The position numbers and the translations under genes were made by a program. Below, in pieces: positions 12,348 to 24,340 of a DNA stretch of 64,000 nucleotides; within the stretch, counting starts at the first letter, position 1, and each line of letters begins with the position of its first letter. Source of the DNA: Notospermus geniculatus (taxonomy: Eukaryota > Nemertea > Pilidiophora > Heteronemertea > Lineidae); the NCBI GenBank assembly GCA_002633025.1, contig NMRB01002821.1, positions 10,855-74,854 on the forward strand, written 5' to 3'. The notes beneath the pieces are model-generated. The model was not told where the DNA came from. It did no database searches and was given only the letters and a program-made list of their open reading frames with translations.

Positions 12348-12905
12348 TCACGCCTTCGATATCAAACAGCCTGCTGTGAGGTCAGCAATGCCGACAATCA
12401 CCGCCAGGATAAGCAGGAGCCCGGCAATGCCAGACCTCTGTGAGACCTTACAACCGCAATTTTGGCGTATGTTTCTTTCAGTGGGGACACTGGTTGTTGC
12501 ACAACTACCTTTCATCCCCGAACTGCCCCTTTCATGAAAGAATGGACCGTTTTTAGTCGAGTGACTTGACGTCCGAAAAAAGAAATTCATAACGGACTTG
12601 CATTCGATCCTGGCAGATAATGGTTGAAGCATCATCACCATTCTCGTCGGATGTTATGTTATGGGTTCGATACGAATTCGTTGTGCCATCCACCTGGCCG
12701 ATAGGTGATAAGTGAGCAATGAATACAGTCCATCGATCGATACCTTCCACAAAATCTTGCGATATTAAAAATAGTCGCATATACTTTTTACTCGGGGAAA
12801 GCGACTTGCCTCCGGCAAGTTTTAATGAACCCGTTGGATCAGACACTGCAGAAGAAACCCAGCTCGTTTGTGGAACTAAACTGTTTGCCGACAAGATTTG
12901 CTTTC
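12348..12905 (-). CDS. Possible coding block of an unidentified membrane or GPI-anchored protein (two frames)
   Basis: Reading leftwards from about 12905, one frame stays open to 12553 and encodes a soluble-looking peptide (segments such as DRWTVFIAHLSPIGQ and YRTHNITSDENGDDAS). A second frame, overlapping from about 12641, runs to a stop at 12348 and ends in a 23-residue hydrophobic helix (IAGLLLILAVIVGIADL and on) followed by only a few residues, the layout of a GPI-anchor signal or tail anchor. Joining the two needs a splice or a frameshift near 12560-12600. No initiator ATG precedes the first frame, so it would be an internal exon. No family is recognised; chance openness is a real alternative. 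Confidence 0.28.
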
Positions 12906-13584
12906 ATCTTAGGGTATGGGTAAAGTGAGATTTGTTACACATTATATGCGTGTGACCAGTGCAGGGAGACATAGGTATACACTTAGCCATGGCCATTATC
13001 AAGTCGTAGTTTATTTGCGAAGGTGTATTTTTCTGTATTCGCCTGTGAACTGAATTTATAGTCTTAAACAAAAAGCAGTTCACGAGACCGTCTCATGTGA
13101 TGTCATTATAAACGACATGTGTAAGTTTACAAACACGGCTTTTATAAACAAGCCCGATTTCCAATTTCTAGTTACTGGGCAGGTACCGTCATCATCTCAA
13201 AAATATTCTTCTCGATCAAATAGAAAGAAAATATTTTATGGGAACAGCCCACCAACAAAATAAGAACATAAAAATACTAACATGTATGCATGCAGTTAGG
13301 CCGCTTAAAACCCTCTAAAATAAGGAGGTACATGTACTCTGGATCAAGGTGACATTAGGGCCTAGCAGGACCGATAACATTTCATGCAGCTTCATCACCT
13401 TATCCAAATAAAATTGTCATGAGTGCTTGTCTCTGATAGTTGAAGGGAGACTCCACTCATTGTAAACTTTTGTATTTTTATCAATCCATGGGGACTATTG
13501 TCATGAGTTGTGATGTCACTAGTGTCAATAGGCCAAATACCTTTATTGTACATAATATGCTGTGCAGTGGTCCCTTGGAATGCA

Positions 13585-13890
13585 TTAAAACGATGAGTCT
13601 GCTGATTTAAGAAAATACATGTATGACATGTTACATATGGCATCACATGTGCAATAAAAATTCTTAAAACGATGAGTCTGCTGATTTAAGAAAATACATG
13701 TATGACATGTTACCTTTGTTGTACACATATGGCATCACATGTGCAATAAAAATTCTTAAAACGATGAGTCTGCTGATTTAAGAAAATACATGTATGACAT
13801 GTTACCTTTGTTGTACACATATGGCATCACATGTGCAATAAAAATTCTTAAAACGATGAATTTGCTGATTTAAGAAAATATGACATGTTG
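13585..13890 (+). repeat. 92-bp tandem repeat, about 3.3 copies
   Basis: TTAAAACGATGAGTCTGC begins copies at 13585, 13664, 13756 and 13848. Copies 2 and 3 are 92 bp; copy 1 lacks 13 bases (CTTTGTTGTACAC) and copy 4 is truncated. Near-identity of copies suggests recent expansion. Confidence 0.9.
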
Positions 13891-14965
13891 CAGATATCAA
13901 TCAATTAATTTGAATGTAATAACGATATTTCAAAAATTCAAAATTTTACACAATAAATGGAGTCGCTGGTGTGGCAAATCTTCGTAAAAGTCTTAAATGT
14001 GGTTAACACCATTTTGACGTCAAACAGCCTTGAGATGGTATGGTCCCAAGATGCTATTATCTCTTGACAAATTCACCGTTGGAAATCAATTATTGAACGC
14101 TCATCAGCCTTGAAACACCGAGTGAGGAAAGTGACGGAAAATACAAATTGGAAGAAAGTGGAAGAAACAAATTATCACGGCAACGAAGAGCGTACATGTA
14201 TGGTGGGGGCATGTGTGCTTTGGAAAGAGCTGCCTAACAGGAAATAAGGTAGATTTCCTGTTACACAAAAGCAGAAGTAATGAAAGATGGGTGAAAGAAA
14301 TATTTTCATCCATTAGTGTTATGCTTATCCGCCCCGGTAATCATGATAATGCAATGGGCATGTAGCTCATCCCAGATTGATATTTGATCATGTGACCATA
14401 CAACGGAAGTAAGGTCGAAATGTTGTTGGATCTCAGCTGGTTTTTGCCCAATCAAGTATCAGCGGAAATGAATATGATCTGCATCTCAGCAGAATGTCAT
14501 TCCCTCACATTTGCCTGCCCACGTTTCTGTGCTACAAGTAATGCCGATGGCGTCCGGGCGGATTTCTTCAATCCTTTATAAAGCCATTGCTTAAGAGATT
14601 ACTAGTAAACTCCAAATTTGAAGCAGAAAAAAAGAAATGAGTGTCTCCTTAAAACCCCAGAGGTCGCGCTTCAATCTTTTAAGCCATTGCTTAAGGGCGA
14701 GCCATCATTGTGAATTTTCATATTGCTTCAATCCAGGCCCCTCTGAGAAAAGCAACAAAGACACCCCCAGTTGACTGTTTTTATAGTCCAATGTGATCAC
14801 TGTACTTTATAGACACAGAAAATGAGGAAAGTCCCAAGGATTACAGCTTAATTACATTACATAATCGTAAACAAAGAAATTCACCAAACACGAAAAACAG
14901 GTACAATTTTCTTGGAGAGGAAGCATGTAAATGACACATTGAAGGTGTGGCAACAATGTCACAAA

Positions 14966-15015
14966 NNNNNNNNNNNNNNNNNNNNNNNNNNNNNNNNNNN
15001 NNNNNNNNNNNNNNN
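14966..15015. other. Assembly gap (50 N)
   Basis: Fifty consecutive N; a round number suggesting a gap of unknown or nominal size. Confidence 0.98.
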
Positions 15016-15248
15016 CGACGGCTCAGCGACGCCGATGACACGTTGCATACCGCCTTCATCAATGAATGATGACAGGCAAAGCTTCTAGCCTGATGATCGT
15101 GTAACACGCAATTGCGTTATGAATACACAATAACCTTGTACAGAAGAAGAAAAACGGCACTTTTTTGTTGAGTCTTGGTATGTTGCCTTCAAATGGTAAA
15201 AAGAACTAAGTGCTAGTACGTATGTCTTTCTAACCATAGACATTGGGC

Positions 15249-15595
15249 CATATGAATAAAGACTTCAGCTTTGTACAGCATTGCCCAGTACATCTGTATT
15301 GCAATTCAACTAAAAGCATTTACTAGTCTTTATTCATATGATCAATTGGCTGGTATTCATAAAAGTTAGCAAATGCTTCTACTTAAGCTTTGCACAGCGA
15401 GGTCCAATGAATGTACCACAAAACTTGAAGGAAAAGCATTTGCTAGCTTTTGAGCTCAACCATTGGCTGCATCATACTAGAAAATGATTTTACCCTCAAG
15501 TCTTGTTGTACATTTACATGTACATTGGACCTTGCTGTACAAAACTCAAGTAAACGCATTTCCTATCTTTTATGAATACCAACCTAAAACTCTCC
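15249..15595. repeat. Cluster of palindromic MITEs, CATATGAATAAAGACT / GGTATTCATAAAAG type
   Basis: Two adjoining palindromes (15249-15342 with ATATGAATAAAGACT / AGTCTTTATTCATAT, and 15348-15470 with ATTCATAAAAGTTAGCAAAT / ATTTGCTAGCTTTT) and a further half copy at about 15518-15592. All share the inner GCTTTGCACAGC..GTCCAATG / AAGTAAAAGCATTT core also found at 26617, 35266 and 44754. Confidence 0.6.
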
Positions 15596-16112
15596 ACTTT
15601 GCGTGCATTATTTATAGGCCCTCTCTGCTTAGGCCTATGAACAGTGCAGCATCGACATACATGTAGGCCTACATGTACATTACATGAAGGCCTAGTACAT
15701 GTAATTCAATGTTGCTAACCAAACTGCAATATTGCTTTTCTTGATTCTAATGCCGAGTATTTTCAGAAAGTGCACTTTTCCCGTCGTGACATTTTGTGTT
15801 TGAGGCGCATTGTATCGGCCTACATATGTGCATCTACACAGACCCTGCGAGTAGTTTTTGACACTACATGTACAAAATGTATACGTGTATGGAAAAGATT
15901 ACTGCACAGCAGGTCACACGTTTCGATGATCTATTACCATATGCGTGCAGGTGAAGATCAGCTCTGTCGTATTTGATATTCGGGCCTAGGGCTAATATTC
16001 CGGAATTATCGGCAAGAGCTAGGAGTGTCGTCGTCCTGTCAATGTACTGAAGGTTATATTCAATTATTATTGTTGTATTATCAGTATTATCAAAACTATT
16101 TTTGGTATTATT

Positions 16113-16661
16113 AGCCCTTTTTACACACACGGTGCTGGTTCGAGGAAACCTACCTCCACCCTCCTCGGGCGGGTTCGGTTCAGGATGGATTGATCGCTTT
16201 TACACGGTGCGGGTTACCGAACCCGCCTCGATCTAGTTCGAGGTCGGTTCGTTCAAATGCGTGCCACCAGATGGCGTGTATCAACATTTACAGTTATCGC
16301 AAGTAAGAAATATCCCAAAAATAATCACTTAAAATCGATAAACTATGCTTCTAACAACATGACCAGTGCTTGAGAAATCTCGTGCGTGATTTCTTCACAG
16401 GTAACTTACAGCAATGCGCCAGCGACGCCATTCATCTGTAGCGTGCTCAAACCCGCACGACGCCGGTGGAGGTCAGTTCGCTTTTACACGGGAAAATAAC
16501 TGACCTGCACCTACCTCCACCTTCCCGAGACTAACGCGGCGAACTGAACTGGCCCGAGGAAGGTGGAGGTCAGTTGTTTCGCTTTTACACGGGGAAAAAT
16601 AACCGAACCCTCCTCGATCTAGTCTCGATCCGGAACGCACCGGCACCGTGTAAAAAGGGCT
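16113..16661. mobile_element. 549-bp MITE, termini AGCCCTTTTTACAC, ATT target duplication
   Basis: AGCCCTTTTTACAC at the left and GTGTAAAAAGGGCT at the right, with ATT at 16110-16112 and 16662-16664. Inside, the words CGCTTTTACACGG and CCTACCTCCACC recur several times in both orientations. A CCACCAGATGGCG word at 16264-16276 is a full 13/13 match to CCASYAGRKGGCR. No coding. Confidence 0.8.
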
Positions 16662-16969
16662 ATTGGTAACAAAACGATTTCTGCTAATCACAGCTCTAAT
16701 CCACAAACAATTAGAAAAGAAGATGAGCAGGCCTTCGATTATTAAACACAGGCCGGAATTGGAGAGACTACCTGTAATCAATGAGAACCTGTAATTTATG
16801 TGACATTGATGACAAGCGGATCGGAGGTAGTGGGGCCTGTTGATAACAGGCATAAAAAATCAGCATGCCATTGGATGTGGTTATAATGAGTGGACTGTAG
16901 GTTGGTGGCTCAGCTTGGTGTGGGTTGAGTAATATCTTAGATGTAAAGATGGCCTAGGATACAATTTAA

Positions 16970-17222
16970 AGGAGCTCGACGTCCAAGTTGTAAACACTCG
17001 CTCACTGGTTCTCTATCCACGCGACGCCTGCGGTGCTGCCACCTATTGTCGGTGATATGTACTGAGACGTGAATATCGTGAATGAGTTGCATTGGACCGG
17101 GCACCAGTCTAACGATCACGGGGCGCTACTGGTGCTGCCACCTTCACGAAGGAATAAAACTAGTTTGCTGGCCACTGTTTGTAAACAAACCAGTTTGTTT
17201 ACAACTTGGACGTCGAGCTCCT
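16970..17222. mobile_element. TTAA-type MITE (family C), copy 1
   Basis: TIRs AGGAGCTCGACGTCCAAGTT and complement, TTAA at 16966-16969 and 17223-17226. Nearly the same 250-bp element lies inverted at 59228-59485, also between TTAA sites. TTAA duplication is the hallmark of piggyBac/Kolobok-type integration. Confidence 0.88.
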
Positions 17223-18414
17223 TTAACATCTTTCTGACGATCGCTATCCGCTACCTGTGTCGTATGTCCAAGATGAAAAATATCCTTACTATTCAAAGGG
17301 TTGGGCCAGAGGCTGGATGATTCAGAACCAGAGGCTTTACTAACATTCAAACGAAGTGATAATAGACCTTTACACAATTCATATCACTTGCCAAAGACAT
17401 TCGATTGCTTCCTAAATGACACTCTGGGTGATGAAATAACAATGGAGTACATTAATAGGTTATGTAAACGATATCGGTCATTATGAGACCGTACATCAGA
17501 TGTGACCATGGTGACGTCTACTGTTGTAAGTTATGAAGTCGTGTCTGGTCACATGAACATCGAGTTGCCATTTGCAGTCCCCTGATTTGTTCCAAAATGC
17601 TGATAGCATCAAATCGTCTACAATCGGAACGATCTTTCTTTGAGATCAGATGGCTTATGCAGCTATCAAGTTTAAGCACGGACCCCCCCCCCTCCTCAGT
17701 CCTAATCGGGAACTCGCCCTAAATTTTGACGAGTCACCAGGGTTCAGTTTTGTCGTGTTTTTTCGAATCCTTGACGTATGAAATAACAGAAAATGTCGAG
17801 TTGATGTCGAGTGCATCAGTTGGAGTGTACGCTTTAAAAATAATGTATCACGACGTTATTGTTTATATTCAATGTTTGTAAACATGGATGTTTACATTAT
17901 GTTATTTTGGACTTTTGGGACATGTCAACCCACCAAATTGAATACTTTTGGAATCAACAGATTTTCTAAACAGGCATGTCACCAACAAATTACTCATAAG
18001 AAGACAAGGAAAGCCCGGACACTATATAGACTTGTTCCTTAAAAAGATAGGTTCCCTCAACTCACAAATTGCTTTTGGACAACACTCCATTATGTGTAGT
18101 AAAAATTTAGATGAATGGATCTGTCTATTTTTCAAAATTATGTACTGACACAAATAACTGTCTCTGTTCCAACAGAACTTGAGAAAGTGAATCCCCAAGG
18201 TGAAAAATGCAACCAAGGGTGAACAAGAGGATTGAAAATGTCATATGGTTCCCGTAAGTTCATTAGATAAGAATGGAAATTGTCATACGTCATGCCATGA
18301 TTGATCATCAATGTTATTGCATAACCATGATAACTGAAACGGGCATCCACAATAACTTATTAAATATGGATGACAGCATGCCTCTACCTCTGCACAGGCA
18401 GAGATATTTCAAAT

Positions 18415-18545
18415 TATCAAGTTTTACCCTGATAATGACCTCTGATAATCATGATAATGACGTATTGATAAATTATCAATTTTTACCTTGACAATGACCT
18501 CTGATAATGACCTCTTGATAATGACCTCTGATCATCAAGGTCATT
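18415..18545 (+). repeat. Simple/tandem repeat of GATAATGACCTCT words
   Basis: GATAATGACCTCT and variants recur about six times over 130 bases with AT-rich interruptions. Confidence 0.7.
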
Positions 18546-18667
18546 GCGTAATCGAGTTGGTTGGTGTCGAGTTGGTGTCGTGCTTAAACTTCATAGCTGC
18601 ATTAATCGACGGTTGAATGTGTCATAAACCAAACTCGCCGTAGTGTAGAAATTTGGGGGGGATGTTA

Positions 18668-19066
18668 AGGGCGGTTTACACATGCAATTTTTCACATGCA
18701 ACTGGTTGCATAAACCTGAGGAGAGCAAAAATTTCATCAAAGTTGCATGTGTAAACGGGTATGCAACTTGTTGCAACTACCTACTGCAACTTGTTGCAAA
18801 TTTAGGATCGAGATCCTATTTTCTGGTGAAGTTGCAACAAGTTGCACGTCGCTGGCCAATGAGAGTACAGCAAAAAATCATGTGACGTCTACTAAAGCCA
18901 AAATGGCTGCCGAACAAAGGATTCCCGCCCAAATTCCTGCAACTTCTTGCGAACTTTTGCAAATTATCACGCTGGATGGTGCAATGTGTAAACGTCACAG
19001 GTGGACTGCTACAAGTTGCAGGTTGCAGCAACTTGCAACTTGGTGCAACCTGGTGTAAACCGCCCT
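18668..19066. mobile_element. 399-bp MITE, termini AGGGCGGTTTACAC, carrying promoter-like sequence
   Basis: TIRs AGGGCGGTTTACAC / GTGTAAACCGCCCT with TTA at 18665-18667 and 19067-19069 (PIF/Harbinger-like, or a decayed TTAA). Many GCAACTTGTTGCAA palindromes. The centre holds a CCAAT box (18856), TGACGTC (18883-18889) and an ATG inside AAAATGGCTGCC (18903) that opens about 51 codons. Confidence 0.85.
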
Positions 19067-19291
19067 TTACTGGCTATATACAGTATAAAGTGGAAGGAAT
19101 GTTGCAGAATTCACAACATAATATTTTCGTCGACACACAATAACCTGCCTGGAATGAAGTTTTAGACTTATTTCCTCGTTAAACCCAACGTCAACGTTCC
19201 CGCAACGAACAAAACACGCCGCCAAGAAAGGATTGCTCAAATGGAACTTTTTTCGTTCATTCCCTACTAAAAGAATATGAAATTGTCTTAC

Positions 19292-19434
19292 CTGATAGTT
19301 CAACGGAAGGTCGTTTCGGTGAGCCGGGTTCCGATCCACTGCCATTGCTGGCTTCGTCCAAACTCCTAAAGTCAACTCTCCGGTTGATAGGTGGTGTGCT
19401 CACAGGAGGCACAGTGAACGGAATTGTCTTCATA
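19292..19434 (-). CDS. Orphan internal or first coding exon with canonical splice sites
   Basis: On the minus strand a strong acceptor (CTTTGTGTTTGCTTCCTTCCAG) abuts 19434 and a consensus donor (CAG|GTAAGAC) follows 19292, bounding a 143-bp exon open throughout. An ATG lies at its second base. The peptide is Pro/Ser-rich and charged, with the order PPVSTPP, NRRVDFRSLDEA, GSGSEPGSPKRPSVEL. RVDF fits the RVxF docking motif for protein phosphatase 1, and SPKR resembles a proline-directed kinase site; both are suggestive only. I cannot name the gene, and no partner exon is identified in the flanking kilobases, so introns may be long. Confidence 0.5.
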
Positions 19435-21645
19435 CTGGAAGGAAGCAAACACAAAGAGTGATAACGCCGCATAGTAGCCAGTCTATCGGCGTGAGACATT
19501 TTGATTCGGGTGTCCATTTTTGCATATATCCCTGAGTATATCCACAGCAAGAGAACTTGCTTCAGCAGTAAGCCACTTTGTGCTTAGTTATCCATCCCAC
19601 ACGAATCCGAACGCGTGTCGCTACGAACTTGTTGCGTCTTCTCCAATGAGATGGGTCAAGGGACCGGCTTATAAAGTTAGCGTGGCATCACTCGCCTGCT
19701 AACCTGCTGTCCGTCCGTTATGACAATAATCCATACCACCTTATTTAACACCGATCGCCACCATGCCTATCGATGACTCAAATGGTGAACGTCGGTAGAC
19801 TGATCAATGAAACAGTCACGTGGTCCGTCGGTGGAAGAAAACGTCTGCTTGGCATACAAACTTCATGAGAAGTAACTCATGACGACGGCATCACGGCTAA
19901 GCCCGAAATCGTCTCCGCGGCAAAGCTGTGCGTTTCTCCAGCTCGGTTATGTGAGACAATTATTATGCCAGCTGAGCTTTCCGCCCCTACAACATCTCCA
20001 AGCGAGTCAGAGAATTGTACCACACGACAGTTGTTCATTACGGTTTCGTATTCACATGACAGAAGGTTCGTCGGCCATCCGGTTTCATCCGAGCAATTTT
20101 GACAATTTCCGCCAAAAGCTTTGTCTTTGTACACCGAAAGACCAGTGTGCTGTTACGCTTTGTTTAAACTTTCGGAGAAGCATGTGATTGGTGGGATGGG
20201 CAGGTATAGTATGACTGGGGAACGATATCAAAGCCCAGCTAATTGACTATGCGATGCAAGGAGGATGAAATCATTGTAACCTGACCAACCCATTAATGGC
20301 CATTGACAAAAGAAAGGTTGCCCCATGTGATGATTCAACGTCGGATGTAATGTATCTTCTCATATTTACATGTACATTACGATAGTTAAAAACACTTGCA
20401 AATAATGTCGTTGAAAACAACATCGCTAAAGGTCAACCGTCCAATGGTAAAGGCAGTAGAGGGATCATTGGGGAATGGTCAATCCAAGAAATAGCCCGAC
20501 CATGTATTTTCATGTACACTTCAGTGGAGTGTAGATATTTCTTCAATCAGCCATACACCCAGTTGTAGAAGTGGAGTTTAGCATTGGAGGGCAGAGGTTG
20601 TCTTGTCATCCTGGCCGTAAAAATTAACAATTCTACAGGAAAAAGCTTTCTCTGTGAACCGGCGAGAGGCCTATCATCGTTCTCTCCCAAGAATAACGAG
20701 AAGTGTTGCTTCATCAAGATGGCAATGGTAAAAAACCGAGAAAAAACCCGAAAGCAATGCTCATACCACAATGTCCCCCGCCCGCCGGTCCCCATGCACA
20801 TTCGCGGGGAACTTTACTGATGAACGTAAGGGGACAACCGCAGAGCACGTGACGGGGAAGCATGAACCCTGCAGCAGAATTGTAAGCCATGGGCATAAAG
20901 AGCTTGATGTTCTTCAACAGTAACTCCAGTTTTCTCCTGCGATGATCGCCCACTATTTTCAACACCGACAAAATTCCGCATTCTGAGCCCTGCTCTCGAT
21001 CCAATAACTTAACATGTTGATGATGTCAATCTTCCTCTTCGTCACAACTCAGACGGGATAAATCCGTATTTTTCCTCCGAAATGACATCAACTGAATACA
21101 AGAAAAGAAACCATTCCTCACTGATTATGATCAGATTTTCTATACGAATGGCGCCCATGTCCCGACTCTAACCAAGAGTCACATGCATTAATAGATTGGT
21201 TTCTCGCGGCTGCTTAAGCCTCGGGAATCCTAGCTGTTGGCGCTCATTGTCAGTTGCCTATTGATGGCATTAAGGGTTTTAGCAGTCTGATTAGGGAGGT
21301 GATCGATCAGAGGGAGCAGGCTGACTTCTCTGTTAAACATAATGTCACTGATCTGTGGACAATCTGATAGAGGCAAATGGCAGATTGGCTGTTTTGGGTA
21401 ACATGACGCCGTGAGGTTTTTGTAAGCGAATGGAATGATACGGAGACCAGGAAACAGTAGTCAATCGGACAAAAACAGTTCGTGATCAAGGACGATCCCC
21501 AGTTTTTAGGTATGCTGGAATGTCTGCGGACAACAAACACTTTTGTGTGGTGAGTGAACCCAAAATTCATTTCAAATGACCTCTTGAATAAGTTTTCAAT
21601 TTGATGCACACACCAATGCCAGCAAAAGACGTAGCTGTAATCGGG
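19435..21645. other. Intergenic or intronic sequence without an assignable gene
   Basis: Directly upstream (minus sense) of the exon at 19292-19434, so probably intron in part. Open frames here have no family features and no matched splice sites. Confidence 0.4.
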
Positions 21646-21797
21646 ATCCTAGCTACGATAGAGGGCAGCACACCGAAACCCGGTCCCATACAATGGACGG
21701 CTTTTGTGTGGGAAATTGATCAGGACCGAGATGTCAGTTTCATTTCAATAGTTTTAACCACTAGTGACACCTATTGAGGCAGAGCTAGGGTCCCTAT
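21646..21797 (+). repeat. Repeat A, uninterrupted copy
   Basis: Continuous version of the repeat that is split by MITE B at 9745-10060. It abuts the MITE starting at 21800. Confidence 0.6.
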
Positions 21798-21799
21798 TA

Positions 21800-22188
21800 G
21801 TTTCGCAAATCTGACGAAACACGAAGTACGAAGTAGGAAATACGAAATTCAACTTCATTTCCAGGACCTAATGTATTTCTGGAGATGGTTGGTACCACAA
21901 ATGCCCCTGCTGCCAGTGCGTCTTTTAGCATATGATGTACGACCGAAAGAGTTATGGTGCGTCTTCAAGTTTTTAAATTTCCATTTCGTAGCTACGAAGT
22001 GGAAACGAAAGATAAACTTCAAAGTTTAATATACACCGTCACATCGGTTTAACGCCATACGCTAAAAGACGCGGCGCTCTTAGGCAATATTTGTGGTACC
22101 AACCATCTCCTGAACGGCATACGTCATGGAAATGACGTCCAATTTCGTATTTCGTACTTCGTGTATCGTCAGATTTGCGAAAACTCAC
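21800..22188. mobile_element. Family E palindromic MITE, copy 1 (389 bp, TA duplication)
   Basis: Ends TTTCGCAAATCTGACGAAAC and complement; TA at 21798-21799 and 22189-22190 suggests a mariner/Tc1-type target. The arms contain ACGAAGTACGAARTACGAAATT iterations. Other copies: 53972-55439 (with nested insertions) and 55646-56031. Confidence 0.85.
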
Positions 22189-22828
22189 TATTATGCCAGT
22201 CATTTCGAAGGTTGCAGTTGCCGATTCGTAGGCATCCGCAGAGAAAGGGTCACTGTCTTTTCCACTGCTTCCGTTTTGTCCATTTCTCCGACCATTACAT
22301 AACAATAGTATTTTCAGAGCCAATTGGGTTGAATTAAAGTTTCAGCTCTCAAGCTGAGTTACATGTAGATGAGCTCTATTAGCTACGGCTAGATACATGA
22401 ACATAACATGACGAAAAGTCATAGCTTACGACCATTTAGCCACTAAACCAGGAGTTGCTATGTATGACCGTGTTAAATTCTTTGTCACGGTGGTACATCC
22501 TTCTGTCATGATCTCTCCCCTCGGACGTGACTGCAGTCCTATTAGCAGTCACAACGACGGCTGAGTGACACGACGTGGCCGTTCCAGGGTTTTCGCGGAA
22601 ATAGACTAGACACGGAATATCAAGGTACCGGTACTTATAACGTGTTTAGTACTTGTACTTTACCTTAACGCCGATATACGCTACCCAATCAGTCTGATTG
22701 GATGTTGCACTTAACAGATGAATTTTGGAGACTAGACAAATATTTAAATGGCGGTTACTTGGTCAGTCTCCTCAATCAATGGTCATATAAAAGAATGAAA
22801 CCAACAGCATTGGCTTGGTGTTGTACTG

Positions 22829-23139
22829 CACAGAAAAAAAAATCAACTCGAGTGGAGACTCAGAGTCTCACTTTAGGGACAAAATGGTTCGAAACACTTT
22901 TTGACTCAAAACGAAACAGAAAATATTTCGGCGCGAGACAATGACATCTCGGCCTAAAATATTTTCTCTCAGATCGAGACTGTCAGTATCTCAACCCGAA
23001 ATATTTTCTCTCGGAACGAGGTGTCATTGTCTCGGGCCGAAATATTTTCCGTTTCATTTTGAGTCAAAAAGTATTTCGAACCATTTTGTCCCTAAAGTGA
23101 GACTTTGAGTCTCCACTCGAGTTGATTTTTTTTTCTGTG
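22829..23139. mobile_element. 311-bp palindromic element with about 120-bp arms
   Basis: CACAGAAAAAAAAATCAACT at the left, complement at the right; arms continue through CTCGAGTGGAGACT, GTCTCACTTTAGGGACAAAA and AAATATTTCGG words. Internal TCTCGGRxxGAAATATTTTC words repeat in both orientations. Confidence 0.8.
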
Positions 23140-23145
23140 TGGCGT

Positions 23146-23700
23146 GAAATTTACCTTAAATCTAAGGATTCGCTGAAGTGTTTTCCTAAGAATTATCTTT
23201 TTCTTAAGTGGCATGCATAAATTACCTGAAGGTAAGGAAATTCCTTCAAATCACCCCTTACCTAAGTGTACCTCCAGAGGTACATGTACCTTAAGTGGAG
23301 AAACTCCAGTTCAATGCATGCCTCGAGTTAGGCCTTGTGGTGTTATAGGTATTTTAAGTAAAAACCTAGGGAGTTCCCTCAGCCACTAAGGAACATTCTC
23401 TGGGCAACATTGCGCAATCACTTACCACAGCAATTTAAACTAAATCTGTAATGGTCGCTCCGATTGGCTGAGACGTGTGGCATAATTGATACATTTTGTT
23501 ACTGGCGGCAATGGACAATCTTAGAATTTAAGGAAGTTTCTTAGACTTGAGAGAAAATTCTTCCCCAAGGTTTACGTTAAGATGGTTTTTTTGCATTTCA
23601 CTTAAGAAACGTCCTTCCGTAAGGAATCCTTAGCGGTTTTAAGGGGAAAACGAAGTTAAGGATTAAAATGTTTTATGCATACGTCACGTAGGCCTACTCA
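23146..23700. repeat. CTTAAG-rich degenerate inverted repeat
   Basis: Words such as CCTTAAG, TTCCTTAAG and AAGGAATCCTTA recur in both orientations; GCATGCATAAATTACC near 23212 and TTTTATGCATACG near 23670 could be degenerate ends. Confidence 0.35.
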
Positions 23701-24340
23701 GACAGGAACCGCAGCAAGAAAGCGACTGAAAAGACTAAGGAAGCATCCTTGAGCGACGATTCCTCGTCTTACAATGAGAAGAAAGGGTTATGATACATGT
23801 ATGTTCTCAGATTCCAACTTGAAAGGCAAGGCTACGTAAAAAGGCAAGTGGAACCTAAGAAGTTGCATTGGCTCTTGCTTTCTACGAGAGAAAAGCGTGA
23901 TTACGCCATTGCCATCTATCACCGCCTGCCGAACTGTTCCGTTTCTCTGCTTTTCAAGCTCTGTAATGCAATGAGCCTCATCAATTTTCAACGTGCTGCT
24001 CTCTGCTTGAAGAAAGGCGAACTGACAGCAACACTGTACACAGCTTCTTACAGAAGGAATGCAATGCTTTCGACGGCTTGAGCGACGGTAAGACCACTGT
24101 CACCTTTGGAAACGGTGCTGTAGGAAATTGTAGAGTAATATATCGTGTATTTCTGATCAGTAATATACCCGGTACTATACAGTAAACTCGAGTTTAAACC
24201 ACCGGTTCATAAGCACACCGACAGTTGAAATGGGAGTGAATAAAACACAACAACTATTACGCTGAATGGCTGGAATTGCTTGTACGATCACAACCACGTG
24301 ATGGAATGAATAGTTGCTTAAGGCCTAGGGTGAAACTGAC

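Noticed and set aside
19877-20134. An 85-codon minus-strand frame with protein-like composition
   Set aside because: No family features, no strong acceptor, and its stop would lie upstream of the better exon at 19292-19434; kept out as probably chance.
23797-24110. Open frames on both strands and a possible donor GACG|GTAAGACC at about 24090
   Set aside because: Frames on both strands are equally open, no clear acceptor pairs with the donor, and the region borders a CTTAAG-rich repeat.
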